Positions 17,812 through 25,308 of a stretch of DNA of 64,000 nt are shown here, piece after piece. This DNA is from Sulfurimonas sp. (lineage in GTDB: Bacteria; Campylobacterota; Campylobacteria; Campylobacterales; Sulfurimonadaceae). A model generated the notes under the pieces. It saw only the letters and a program-made list of their open reading frames with translations. It searched no databases and was not told the origin of the DNA. Position numbers and translations under genes: made by a program. Each line of letters begins with the position of its first letter. Position 1 is the first letter of the stretch. The stretch is from contig NZ_JALSKT010000080.1 of the NCBI RefSeq assembly GCF_026988655.1, forward strand, positions 20,897 to 84,896. The letters are read 5' to 3'.

Positions 17812-19116
17812 ATGTCGGAATCATCATCATTTAAAAATGAATCATTAGAATATCATAGAGCCAAAAACGAATTTGATACCAACGGAAAAACGGGAACATT
17901 ACTTACTAAACCATGTAAAACTGCAACAGAGTTATCTATGGCTTATAGTCCTGGAGTTGCTTACCCTTGTTTAGAGATCGAAAAAAATCCTGAATTAGCA
18001 TACGAATATACGAACAAAGGAAACCTTGTAGCCGTTGTGAGTGATGGAACAGCAGTGCTTGGTCTTGGAGATATTGGTGCTTTAGCAGGCAAGCCTGTGA
18101 TGGAAGGTAAGGGCGTACTTTTTAAATCATTTGCAAATGTTGATGCTGTTGATATTGAGCTAAATACAAAAAGTAGTGAAGAGATTATCAATATCGTAGC
18201 AGCGATGTCTGATAGCTTTGGTGGTATCAACCTTGAAGATATTTCTGCACCAAGATGTTTTGAGATAGAAGAGCGTTTAAAAGCCATCTGTAATGTACCT
18301 GTGTTTCATGATGACCAACATGGTACAGCGGTGATAACCACTGCTGGGCTTATGAATGTTATAGAGATGAGTGGCAAAGAAGCTAAAGATCTTAAAGTTG
18401 TTATCATTGGGGCTGGGGCTGCAGGGATAGCTTGTGGAAATATGTATAAAAATCTTGGGGTAGAGAAGATTACTATGCTTGACTCTAGAGGTGTCATCCA
18501 TAGCGGTAGAGATGACTTGAACAAATACAAAAAACTGTTTGCGCTTGAGACAGAAGATAGAAGTCTTGAAGATGCAATGAAAAATGCGGATATGGTGCTT
18601 GGGCTTTCTAAACCTGATTTGATTACACCCGAAATGGTAAAAAGTATGTCTGATACTAATCCTATCATTTTTGCTTGTGCAAATCCAAACCCTGAAATTA
18701 CGCCTGATGTTGCAAAACTTGCAAGAGCCGATATTATCATCGGAACAGGAAGAAGTGATTATACGAACCAAGTAAATAACGTTCTTGGTTTCCCTCAGAT
18801 TTTTCGTGGGGCACTTGATGCAAGAGCGACAAAAATTACTGAAAATATGAAACTTGCAGCTGCACGTGCTTTAGCTGCTCTAGCCAAAGAAGATGTTCCT
18901 CAGCGGGTAAAAACAGCACATAACAGAGAAGATATGAGCTTTGGACGGGAGTATATTATTCCTTCTCCATTTGATAGAAGGGTTTTAGTTTGGGTTGCTT
19001 CTGCGGTTGCTCAGGCTGCTATAGATGATGGTGTTGCACGTGTGAAGGATTTTGATATCGATGCATACAAAATAAAACTACAAAAACTAGCTGATCATTT
19101 AGACGCAAAAGCCTAA
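17812..19116 (+). CDS. maeB: NAD(P)-dependent malic enzyme (short form)
   Basis: Malic enzyme decarboxylates malate to pyruvate with reduction of NAD(P). This 434-residue form lacks the C-terminal phosphotransacetylase domain of E. coli MaeB. Visible marks are TATELSMAYSPGVAYP, LGDIGALAGKPVMEGKG (catalytic Lys region), FHDDQHGTAVITTAGL, and the dinucleotide-binding VIIGAGAAGIACG. Its end overlaps mqnA tail to tail by 4 bases. A TATAAT box lies at about 17773-17778, and an AAGGAAA site precedes the ATG. The whole locus is bracketed by the inverted 78-bp repeats. Confidence 0.93.
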   Translation: MSESSSFKNESLEYHRAKNEFDTNGKTGTLLTKPCKTATELSMAYSPGVAYPCLEIEKNPELAYEYTNKGNLVAVVSDGTAVLGLGDIGALAGKPVMEGKGVLFKSFANVDAVDIELNTKSSEEIINIVAAMSDSFGGINLEDISAPRCFEIEERLKAICNVPVFHDDQHGTAVITTAGLMNVIEMSGKEAKDLKVVIIGAGAAGIACGNMYKNLGVEKITMLDSRGVIHSGRDDLNKYKKLFALETEDRSLEDAMKNADMVLGLSKPDLITPEMVKSMSDTNPIIFACANPNPEITPDVAKLARADIIIGTGRSDYTNQVNNVLGFPQIFRGALDARATKITENMKLAAARALAALAKEDVPQRVKTAHNREDMSFGREYIIPSPFDRRVLVWVASAVAQAAIDDGVARVKDFDIDAYKIKLQKLADHLDAKA

Positions 19117-19769
19117 ATTTTTTTTGCTTCTTTGTAGAACTTCTTGAGGCCAGCTTTGGCCTTGGAGTCTAAATCGTAAGAGATAAGTGTGAGATAATCT
19201 AAAATATCTTGCTTTTGTATATGTGTTCTTTTAGAAGCTTTTTCTAAAAGATACTGAGGAATTTTTATACTGCGTTTGAGAAACTCTTTTTCTATATTTT
19301 TATATCTTTTTTTGTTTTGATGATAACAAAGCACTGCAAAAACAAAGGGTAAGTGGTATTTTTCATTCCATCTTTTTGCTAAATCTATGTAGTCCTTGTT
19401 TTTTAGCGCATATCGTAAGGCTTTATCTCCTATAAGAACTTCTCCTTGAAGATTTAAAAGGCTTGCAAGAACATTTGAAGAGGCTGATTCTGCATCTTTT
19501 TTTGTATCTTTTGAAGGAATGACTATAACGCTATTGACTTCTTTTTTAGCGATGATACCAAGATTGACAGAAGCTGAGTTTTTTGCGGTGATACTAGAGA
19601 TAAACGCAGCATCTACTCTTTTGTTTAAAAAATCATTATTGATTTTTGCTGGAACATTTTTTTTGTATTCCATAGAGAGTTTTTGCTGGTTTGATCTTGT
19701 ATAGCGTTTCATAAATATATGAAATGGTAAGAGGTTGAGGTATTCTATTTTTCCAAAAATCATGTGCAA
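19113..19769 (-). CDS. mqnA: MqnA-like chorismate dehydratase (futalosine menaquinone pathway)
   Basis: MqnA dehydrates chorismate to 3-enolpyruvylbenzoate at the start of futalosine-route menaquinone synthesis, the route used by Campylobacterota. The 218-residue protein has the family start FGKIEYLNLLPFHIF, the VDAAFISSITA region (like the SDVSPISS loop of MqnA) and a periplasmic-binding-protein fold without a signal peptide. It is shorter than many MqnA proteins and basic at the C-terminus, so activity is likely but not certain; an SBP-like MqnA/MqnD paralogue is the alternative. Confidence 0.8.
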   Translation of the reverse strand: MHMIFGKIEYLNLLPFHIFMKRYTRSNQQKLSMEYKKNVPAKINNDFLNKRVDAAFISSITAKNSASVNLGIIAKKEVNSVIVIPSKDTKKDAESASSNVLASLLNLQGEVLIGDKALRYALKNKDYIDLAKRWNEKYHLPFVFAVLCYHQNKKRYKNIEKEFLKRSIKIPQYLLEKASKRTHIQKQDILDYLTLISYDLDSKAKAGLKKFYKEAKKI

Positions 19770-19850
19770 TTATACATCACTTAACTTATCTTAGATATAA
19801 TTGCCTCAATGAAATCACGGTAAATTAAAACTAAGATAACTTCAAAACTC

Positions 19851-19928
19851 AAGTCACCCTGAACTTGATTCAGGGTCTAGTTTATATGAAATTATAAGCT
19901 AGATTCCCAGTCAAGCTGAGAATGACTT
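19851..19928 (-). repeat. 78-bp palindromic extragenic repeat, copy B (inverted)
   Basis: This is the reverse complement of the core at 17645-17722, identical over all 78 bases as far as I can read. It sits 32 bases before moaD, and the moaD -10 box (TATAAT, 19936-19941) begins only 7 bases beyond it. The two copies could pair or recombine, which would invert the malic enzyme-mqnA segment. Confidence 0.9.
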
Positions 19929-19960
19929 GAGTTTGTATAATGAAATGAAGGTAAAAAGAA

Positions 19961-20182
19961 ATGGTAAAAGTAGAATTTTTAGGACCAATACAAAAAGATG
20001 CTTTAGAATTAGATATAAAAAATTTGAACGAATTAGCAGCAATTTTGCAAAAAGATGAACAGATGAAAGAGTGGCTAGAGACTTGTGCAGTAGCTGTGAA
20101 TGATACACTTGTCTCAACACTTGAGCAAGAGCTTAAAGATGGTGATAAAATTTCATTACTTCCTCCTGTTTGTGGTGGATGA
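19961..20182 (+). CDS. moaD: Molybdopterin synthase sulfur carrier subunit MoaD
   Basis: MoaD is the ubiquitin-like small subunit that carries the thiocarboxylate sulfur for molybdopterin. The 73-residue protein has the beta-grasp pattern (VKVEFLGPI, then VAVNDTLVS, then ISLLPPVCGG) and the essential C-terminal Gly-Gly at residues 72-73. The gene is followed after 3 bases by moaE, its partner. Confidence 0.95.
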   Translation: MVKVEFLGPIQKDALELDIKNLNELAAILQKDEQMKEWLETCAVAVNDTLVSTLEQELKDGDKISLLPPVCGG

Positions 20183-20185
20183 GTT

Positions 20186-20626
20186 ATGCTTTATTTGTAT
20201 GATGGCGCACTAGACGTACCTAAAATCTTAAAAGATTGGTATGAAGAAGAAGCAAAAAGCAACTACGGTGCATATATTCCCTTTGTGGGAACAGTACGCG
20301 CTGAAGATGAGATAGATGGGCTCAGCTTTGACATTTATGAACCAATTTTAGAGTCATGGTTTCAAGCTTGGCAGGAGAGAGCAAAAGCAAAAGGTGCCAT
20401 CATTAAAATGGCACACTCACGTGGCGATGTTATGTTGCACGAATCATCATACATTGCAGCGGTCTTTTCTCCTAAACGCAGAGTTGCTTTAGAGTTTATT
20501 GATACCTTTGTAGAGGACTTCAAAGCCAGTGCACCTATCTGGAAATATGACCTTAAAGATGGAAAAAGAATCTATGCAAAAGATCGTTCAACAGCCATAA
20601 AAGGCAGCGGGCTTTTAGCGAAATAA
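20186..20626 (+). CDS. moaE: Molybdopterin synthase catalytic subunit MoaE
   Basis: MoaE inserts the sulfur from MoaD into precursor Z (cPMP) to make molybdopterin. At 146 residues it has the family landmarks: GAYIPFVGTVRAEDEIDGLSFDIYEP, AHSRGDVMLHESSYIAAVFSPKR (the HRxGxxxxxExxxxxxxxxxHR region, here with Lys-Arg-Arg) and APIWKYDLKDGKRIYAKD. The AAACGCAG motif at 20474 encodes Lys-Arg-Arg in that active-site segment. It lies between moaD and moeA in one operon. Confidence 0.94.
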   Translation: MLYLYDGALDVPKILKDWYEEEAKSNYGAYIPFVGTVRAEDEIDGLSFDIYEPILESWFQAWQERAKAKGAIIKMAHSRGDVMLHESSYIAAVFSPKRRVALEFIDTFVEDFKASAPIWKYDLKDGKRIYAKDRSTAIKGSGLLAK

Positions 20627-20644
20627 AATGAAGGATAATGAACT

Positions 20645-21856
20645 GTGAATTTTTTATCATATGAAACAAGTCAAAATATGCTTGAACTTTTAGAAGTAAA
20701 TGCAAACAGATTTGAGAGAGTGCCCCTGAGTGACTCTCTGGGTAGAGTCTTGGCTGTAGATATAGCTGCTAGATATAATGACCCGCAATTTCCAACGGCT
20801 TCTATGGATGGCTATGCTGTGAAGCATGAAGATTTAGCTCTTGGAGAACTCACTGTTCTTGGAGATAATCCTGCTGGACATGATGAAGTGCGAGAGATTC
20901 AAACTGGAGAATGTATCAAAACTTTTACTGGTTCTATGATGCCAGCGGGTGCAGATACGCTTATCCAGATAGAAAATGTCACTTTTGCTGATGGAAAGAT
21001 TACTATCAATGAAGTTGTTCCTTTGGGCTTTTCTGTACGCCCAATTGGTGAGGGATACAAAGCTGGTGATGTTTTGATAGAAAAAGGGACGAAGATAGGT
21101 TTCGCTGAGATAGGTGTGATGGCAGGGCTCAATCAAGTGATGGTTCCCGTGAGTGTTCGTCCTCGCGTAGCCGTGATAGCTACAGGGAGTGAGATACTTG
21201 ATCTTGGAGAGCCGAGTGATAATCCTGCACAGATTAGAAGTTCTAACAACTATACACTTGCAGCACTCTTTGAGCAAGCAGGAGCAGAGGCTATTCAGTT
21301 AGGAACTGCACCTGATGATAGAGATGCCATCATGCAGACCTTTGAAAATGCACTTTCATGTTCAGACATTTTAGTCAGTACAGGTGGGGTAAGTGTAGGT
21401 GATTATGATTTTGTAAAAGATATCGTCCCTCGTTTAGGTGCTGAGGTTATCTACAAAGGGGTTGCTATTAAACCAGGACGTCATATCATGGTAGCAAAAC
21501 GGGAAAATAAATTTATCATTGCACTTCCAGGGTTTGCATACTCTTCAACTGTTACAGGGATCTTGTATGCTCTACCTTTGATTGCGAAGATGCTTGGTAA
21601 AAAGGAGCCTTATAAAACTGTAGCAGCAAAACTGCAAGAGGACTTCAAAAAACGTTCTCCTTTTACTGAATTTACTGCATGTAATGTTGTTGTAGAAGAT
21701 GGTGAGTATTTTGTGAATTTTGAAGGTAAAAAGGTCGGAAGCTCAGCAATTCTTGTCAATATGCTTCATGACTCAGCACTGATGGTAGCGGGAGAAGATG
21801 ATAAATTTCTTGAAGCAGGTACCTATGTAAATGTCATTCTTTTGGAGAAATTTTAA
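20645..21856 (+). CDS. moeA: Molybdopterin molybdenumtransferase MoeA
   Basis: MoeA inserts molybdate into adenylated molybdopterin. Family motifs in the 403-residue protein: PQFPTASMDGYAVKHED, FTGSMMPAGADTLIQIE, PRVAVIATGSEI, RSSNNYTL, VSTGGVSVGDYDFVKD and KPGRHIMVAK. It starts with GTG at 20645 with AAGGA at 20631-20635; an ATG seven bases before is out of frame. The stop overlaps the next ATG by one base. A molybdenum cofactor locus fits an organism using nitrate or sulfur-oxide molybdoenzymes. Confidence 0.96.
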   Translation: MNFLSYETSQNMLELLEVNANRFERVPLSDSLGRVLAVDIAARYNDPQFPTASMDGYAVKHEDLALGELTVLGDNPAGHDEVREIQTGECIKTFTGSMMPAGADTLIQIENVTFADGKITINEVVPLGFSVRPIGEGYKAGDVLIEKGTKIGFAEIGVMAGLNQVMVPVSVRPRVAVIATGSEILDLGEPSDNPAQIRSSNNYTLAALFEQAGAEAIQLGTAPDDRDAIMQTFENALSCSDILVSTGGVSVGDYDFVKDIVPRLGAEVIYKGVAIKPGRHIMVAKRENKFIIALPGFAYSSTVTGILYALPLIAKMLGKKEPYKTVAAKLQEDFKKRSPFTEFTACNVVVEDGEYFVNFEGKKVGSSAILVNMLHDSALMVAGEDDKFLEAGTYVNVILLEKF

Positions 21857-22401
21857 TGAAAGCACTCTCTATAGATGGACAAAGCCATGAGTTAAAAGAG
21901 CTTGAGTTAAATATGACTGCAAACACTGTATATACATTTTTTAGCTCGATTTTGATAGATGAACTTGAGGGCATTAAAGAGCATATCATCTATAGTGACG
22001 CAAATGCTCTTGGTGAAAAAAAGCAAGCTTATTTTATTGGTGAGCGACTTGTTTTAGGCGATGCTTTAGTTTTTGGTAGAGAAGCCATCAGCGATGTAGA
22101 TGTAAAAATAACACAAGAAGAGTTAGCTTCTTTAATCAACCCAAATATAAATGAATTTTACAAAAGTGTTTTAGAACTTCTTGCACAAAGTGAAATGAAC
22201 CTTTATAGAACTTTTGTGGTTGAGAAAAACGGTGAGAAACTGGCTCTTAATGCTGAGTGGGTGCTTTATACCTTTAACATTGCAGATGAGAGAACAAAAG
22301 AGTACTTTATCAATGAGCTGAAAAAAGTGCTTGAAGCAGATGAAAGTGTTGCAGAATATATACAAAAAATGGCACAACTTGCTATGAATGCGGCAGGCTA
22401 A
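21856..22401 (+). CDS. Unknown protein coupled to moeA
   Basis: A 181-residue soluble acidic protein with no recognised family. The N-terminal half is beta/alpha mixed (MKALSIDGQSHELKELELN, HIIYSDANALGEKKQAYFIGERLVLGDALVFGREA) and the C-terminal half is helical (NEFYKSVLELLAQSEMNLYRTF, then ADERTKEYFINELKKVLEAD). The ATG overlaps the moeA stop as TAATG, so it is translated with moeA and may belong to molybdenum cofactor handling; nothing in the protein itself shows this. Confidence 0.7.
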   Translation: MKALSIDGQSHELKELELNMTANTVYTFFSSILIDELEGIKEHIIYSDANALGEKKQAYFIGERLVLGDALVFGREAISDVDVKITQEELASLINPNINEFYKSVLELLAQSEMNLYRTFVVEKNGEKLALNAEWVLYTFNIADERTKEYFINELKKVLEADESVAEYIQKMAQLAMNAAG

Positions 22402-22403
22402 CT

Positions 22404-22411
22404 AAACGCAG
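22404..22411 (+). repeat. Intergenic copy of the AAACGCAG motif
   Basis: CTAAACGCAGTA lies in the 25-base gap between two convergent genes, the only copy of the motif I found outside a coding region. No inverted partner is next to it, so it is not a terminator hairpin of the Neisseria uptake-sequence type. Confidence 0.8.
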
Positions 22412-22426
22412 TAGAAAACTTTTGTT

Positions 22427-23389
22427 TTAAAAAGAGAAAACTCTTTGGATAAACCAAAAACTAGAGATAATACCTATGAGATAAGCAGTGATGTGTCTTA
22501 TGTGTTTTGGCTCTTTTTTCATAAAATTTTTGAAGAGTAAAAGAACAAAACCTACTACTAAAATAAATAAGAGTTGCCCAACTTCTATACCTAGGTTAAA
22601 AGCAAAAAGAGAGAGTGGAATCTCATCTTGAGGTAAGCCTATAGTTTTTAAAACATTGGAAAATCCAAAACCATGTAACAAACCAAAGATAAAAGCAATA
22701 ACTCCCAAATGTCTTTTTGTAAGAGTATCTTCTTTTGGTGTGGCTAACTCTCTTGCTAAGAAAAGTATGCTCAGGGCTATCATCGCTTCTATAAAAACAA
22801 CAGGAAGATCGACAAGACCAAGCATAGCACAAGCGAGAGTGATAGAGTGTGAAAGTGTAAACGCAGTAACAGCGTATAATAAGACCTTAATGTTGCGTGC
22901 AAGTAAAATCAATGAGAGTACAAAGAGAAGGTAATCATAGCCTGAGAGTATATGATGAATCCCTAGTTTGACATAAGAGATAAAAAGTGTGAGATTTGAG
23001 CTCTTTTTATCGAGATAAATAAAGGGTTTATCAGCACGAAGCAGAGCTGTTTTACTGCGTTTAGGACTTTTATATTCTATCAAAACGCCTCTATTTTGTT
23101 TGATAAGTCCATCTATCCAGATACGTGCATCTAAAAGTCCCTTTTTTTGAAAATCCATTGTGTAGTGATTGATAACAAAACCATTTTGTATCTTTTGCAG
23201 ATTTTTGTGCGTGATGCTACAGTATGATGGATAGTTGATGCTTATTTTGTTTGCATTGATATCTTGGAGTGGACTTTTGTAGAGTACGTCGATGTGTTTG
23301 TTTACATCCTCTGTTATGTTGATATACGAGAGTCCTGATTGGTGGGCTAAAAGCAAAAATGGAAAAAGAAGAAAGAGAAATTTGAGCAT
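22427..23389 (-). CDS. HupE/UreJ-like membrane protein with signal peptide
   Basis: A 320-residue protein with a cleavable-type signal (residues 1-17, ending LLLAHQ), a periplasmic N-terminal domain of about 140 residues and then about six membrane helices. The membrane half has the HupE/UreJ_2 signature: GIHHILSGYDYLLFVLSL, TLSHSITLACAML, and GLLHGFGFSNVL, with conserved His residues that may bind metal. HupE relatives are linked to nickel or other metal entry, but this long form with a periplasmic domain has no settled function. It overlaps the PPIase gene by one base. Confidence 0.75.
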   Translation of the reverse strand: MLKFLFLLFPFLLLAHQSGLSYINITEDVNKHIDVLYKSPLQDINANKISINYPSYCSITHKNLQKIQNGFVINHYTMDFQKKGLLDARIWIDGLIKQNRGVLIEYKSPKRSKTALLRADKPFIYLDKKSSNLTLFISYVKLGIHHILSGYDYLLFVLSLILLARNIKVLLYAVTAFTLSHSITLACAMLGLVDLPVVFIEAMIALSILFLARELATPKEDTLTKRHLGVIAFIFGLLHGFGFSNVLKTIGLPQDEIPLSLFAFNLGIEVGQLLFILVVGFVLLLFKNFMKKEPKHIRHITAYLIGIISSFWFIQRVFSF

Positions 23390-24198
23390 TATTTTTGTAC
23401 TCGTATAGCATAAGAATTTTGCATCTGTTTAAGTGTTTTTTGACGACTTTTTGCTCTACGCTGCGTTTGAAAATCTTGAAGCACCCTCTCTTGTACTTCT
23501 TCAAAAGGGTAAGGCTCAAGCGTGTCATAATCTACAAGATAGACAAATTCTAAACCTTTTTTTGATGGCAGAGCAGGGAGCCATTTTTCTTTTTTAGCTT
23601 GAAAGATTGTAGTTGTAAAATAGTTTCCAAATCTACTGCGTATTTGCTCTTTAGTCTGTTTTTTTATCTCTTTATAGGCACTAAAATTACTGCTTTTTTG
23701 TAAAAGTTCATAAAAATCTTTTTGCGCTTTTTTTGATAAGCTGTCAAAATGTATAAGATAAAAAGAGATGTTTTTTCTTTGTGAATAGTCTTTGATATGC
23801 TGAGTATAATAAGCTTTGAGTTCACTCTCATCTGGCTGCGTTTGCGAAGCAGTAGAATTAAGAATAAAGTGCATTTTCTTGAGTAAAATGTTGTCTATCT
23901 TCGTATCATTTTTGTAGAGTTCAAGCCCGTAAGCTTCTTGCAAGAGTATTTTTTTCTCTAGGGCTTTTTTAATTAAGGCAGAGAGGATGCTTGCGTCAGG
24001 TTTTTGATGAAACTCGGACGCATAACTGCGTTTGAGTTCGTTTATTTCATTTTTACCCAGAGATATTTCTTGTTTTTGGTTTTGCACAGGAGCGTTCTTA
24101 TCTACTGCGTTTAGAGAATAAAAAAGATAGATAAAAGCACCAAGAAGTAAAAAATGCACTAAAGGTTCACGAATAAAATTTCTTATAATATTTTTCAA
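23389..24198 (-). CDS. Periplasmic peptidyl-prolyl isomerase, PpiC/SurA-like, membrane anchored
   Basis: A 269-residue protein with one N-terminal anchor (LVHFLLLGAFIYLFYSL, residues 13-29) and a SurA/PpiC-like chaperone and parvulin region outside. Helices of the chaperone part (ILSALIKKALEKKILLQEAYGLELYKND, DESELKAYYTQHIKDYSQ) are clear, while the parvulin core (RSRFGNYFTTTIFQ, VYLVDYDTLEPYPFEEVQERVLQDF) is diverged, so isomerase activity is uncertain. The start is TTG at 24198 with AGGAT upstream, since no ATG fits. Its stop overlaps the HupE-like gene. Five AAACGCAG motifs lie in or at this gene. Confidence 0.75.
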   Translation of the reverse strand: MKNIIRNFIREPLVHFLLLGAFIYLFYSLNAVDKNAPVQNQKQEISLGKNEINELKRSYASEFHQKPDASILSALIKKALEKKILLQEAYGLELYKNDTKIDNILLKKMHFILNSTASQTQPDESELKAYYTQHIKDYSQRKNISFYLIHFDSLSKKAQKDFYELLQKSSNFSAYKEIKKQTKEQIRSRFGNYFTTTIFQAKKEKWLPALPSKKGLEFVYLVDYDTLEPYPFEEVQERVLQDFQTQRRAKSRQKTLKQMQNSYAIRVQK

Positions 24199-24260
24199 CT
24201 AAACAATCCTAAATTAATTAAGGTGTATAATATACTCAATTAACTAAAGAGGGTATTAAT

Positions 24261-25274
24261 ATGGTATTAGTAACTGGTGGAGCAGGGTATATAGGCTCAC
24301 ATACTTGTGTGGAGTTGAGTGAAGCAGGGTATGATTTTGTAGTCTATGACAATCTTTGTAACTCATCCAAAGAGAGTTTAGCTAGAGTTGAAAAGATTAT
24401 AGGTAGGGAAGTACCTTTTGTGGAGGGCGATATTCGTGATAAAGTTGCTTTGCAAAAAGTGTTTGATAGGTATGATATTGATTCGGTTATTCATTTTGCA
24501 GGATTGAAAGCTGTAGGTGAGTCGGTAGAAAAGCCTTTAGAGTATTATGACAATAATGTCTATGGAACAGTGGCTTTATGTGAAGTGATGAAAAATAACA
24601 ACTGCAAAAAGATTGTTTTTAGTTCTTCTGCGACTGTTTATGGAGACCCACATACGACACCGATACAAGAAAACTTTCCTTTGAGTGCTACAAATCCGTA
24701 TGGGCGAAGTAAGCTTTTTATCGAAGAGATACTCGGTGATGTTTTTGTCTCTGATAAAGAGTGGAAGATAGTTCTACTTCGATATTTTAATCCTGTTGGG
24801 GCGCATAAATCAGGCACAATTGGTGAAGATCCAAACGGCATACCAAACAATCTTATGCCTTTTATCTCTCAAACAGCAGTAGGCAAAAGAGATGAGCTCA
24901 GTGTTTTTGGTGGTGATTATGATACGCATGATGGTACAGGTGTTCGTGATTATATTCATGTTGTTGATTTGGCACAAGGACATGTCAAGGCTCTCAATAA
25001 AATTGATGCTCTTGATGAGGTGTTAACTGTAAACCTTGGAACTGGAAAAGGCTACTCTGTTTTAGATATGGTAAAAGCTTTTGAAGAAGCTTCAGGTAAA
25101 GCAGTACCATATAAAATTGTCCCACGTCGTGCTGGAGATATTGCAAAATGTTTCGCAGACCCAAGTTTTGCCAAAGAAACTTTAGGTTGGGAAGCTACTC
25201 GTGGCGTTAAAGAGATGTGTGAGGATACATGGCGTTGGCAGTCAAATAATCCAAATGGATATAAACAAAGTTAG
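24261..25274 (+). CDS. galE: UDP-glucose/UDP-GlcNAc 4-epimerase
   Basis: An NAD-dependent SDR-type epimerase that flips C4 of UDP-sugars (glucose/galactose, and in some members GlcNAc/GalNAc). The 337-residue protein shows [10 protein letters not shown] at residues 5-14, SSSATVYG at 121-128, and the YxxxK pair Tyr147 and Lys151. It faces the Pel operon tail to tail with a 27-base gap. Pel is rich in GalNAc and GlcNAc, so supply of UDP-GalNAc is a plausible job (inferred; Pseudomonas pel loci can carry an epimerase, PelX). A TATAAT box lies near 24229. Confidence 0.92.
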   Translation: MVLVTGGAGYIGSHTCVELSEAGYDFVVYDNLCNSSKESLARVEKIIGREVPFVEGDIRDKVALQKVFDRYDIDSVIHFAGLKAVGESVEKPLEYYDNNVYGTVALCEVMKNNNCKKIVFSSSATVYGDPHTTPIQENFPLSATNPYGRSKLFIEEILGDVFVSDKEWKIVLLRYFNPVGAHKSGTIGEDPNGIPNNLMPFISQTAVGKRDELSVFGGDYDTHDGTGVRDYIHVVDLAQGHVKALNKIDALDEVLTVNLGTGKGYSVLDMVKAFEEASGKAVPYKIVPRRAGDIAKCFADPSFAKETLGWEATRGVKEMCEDTWRWQSNNPNGYKQS

Positions 25275-25284
25275 ACTTTGTTTT
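25263..25284 (+). terminator. Intrinsic terminator of galE
   Basis: AAACAAAG (25263-25270) pairs with CTTTGTTT (25276-25283) around a loop that holds the galE stop codon, followed by a short T-rich run. It is AU-rich and short, so its strength is uncertain. Confidence 0.5.
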
Positions 25285-25287
25285 ATC

Positions 25288-25308
25288 TAAGTAAGAGACC
25301 CTTACTTA
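25288..25308. repeat. Perfect hairpin TAAGTAAG/CTTACTTA sharing the MITE terminus
   Basis: TAAGTAAG (25288-25295), loop AGACC, and CTTACTTA (25301-25308). The first 13 bases equal the terminal repeat of the element at 10807-11075. It covers the stop codon of the pelB-like gene and could end transcription from both sides, although the flanking T runs are weak. Confidence 0.6.

Noticed and set aside
17645..19928. Composite transposon from the inverted 78-bp repeats
   Set aside because: The segment inside has only malic enzyme and mqnA, no transposase, and the repeats look like REP elements, not IS ends.
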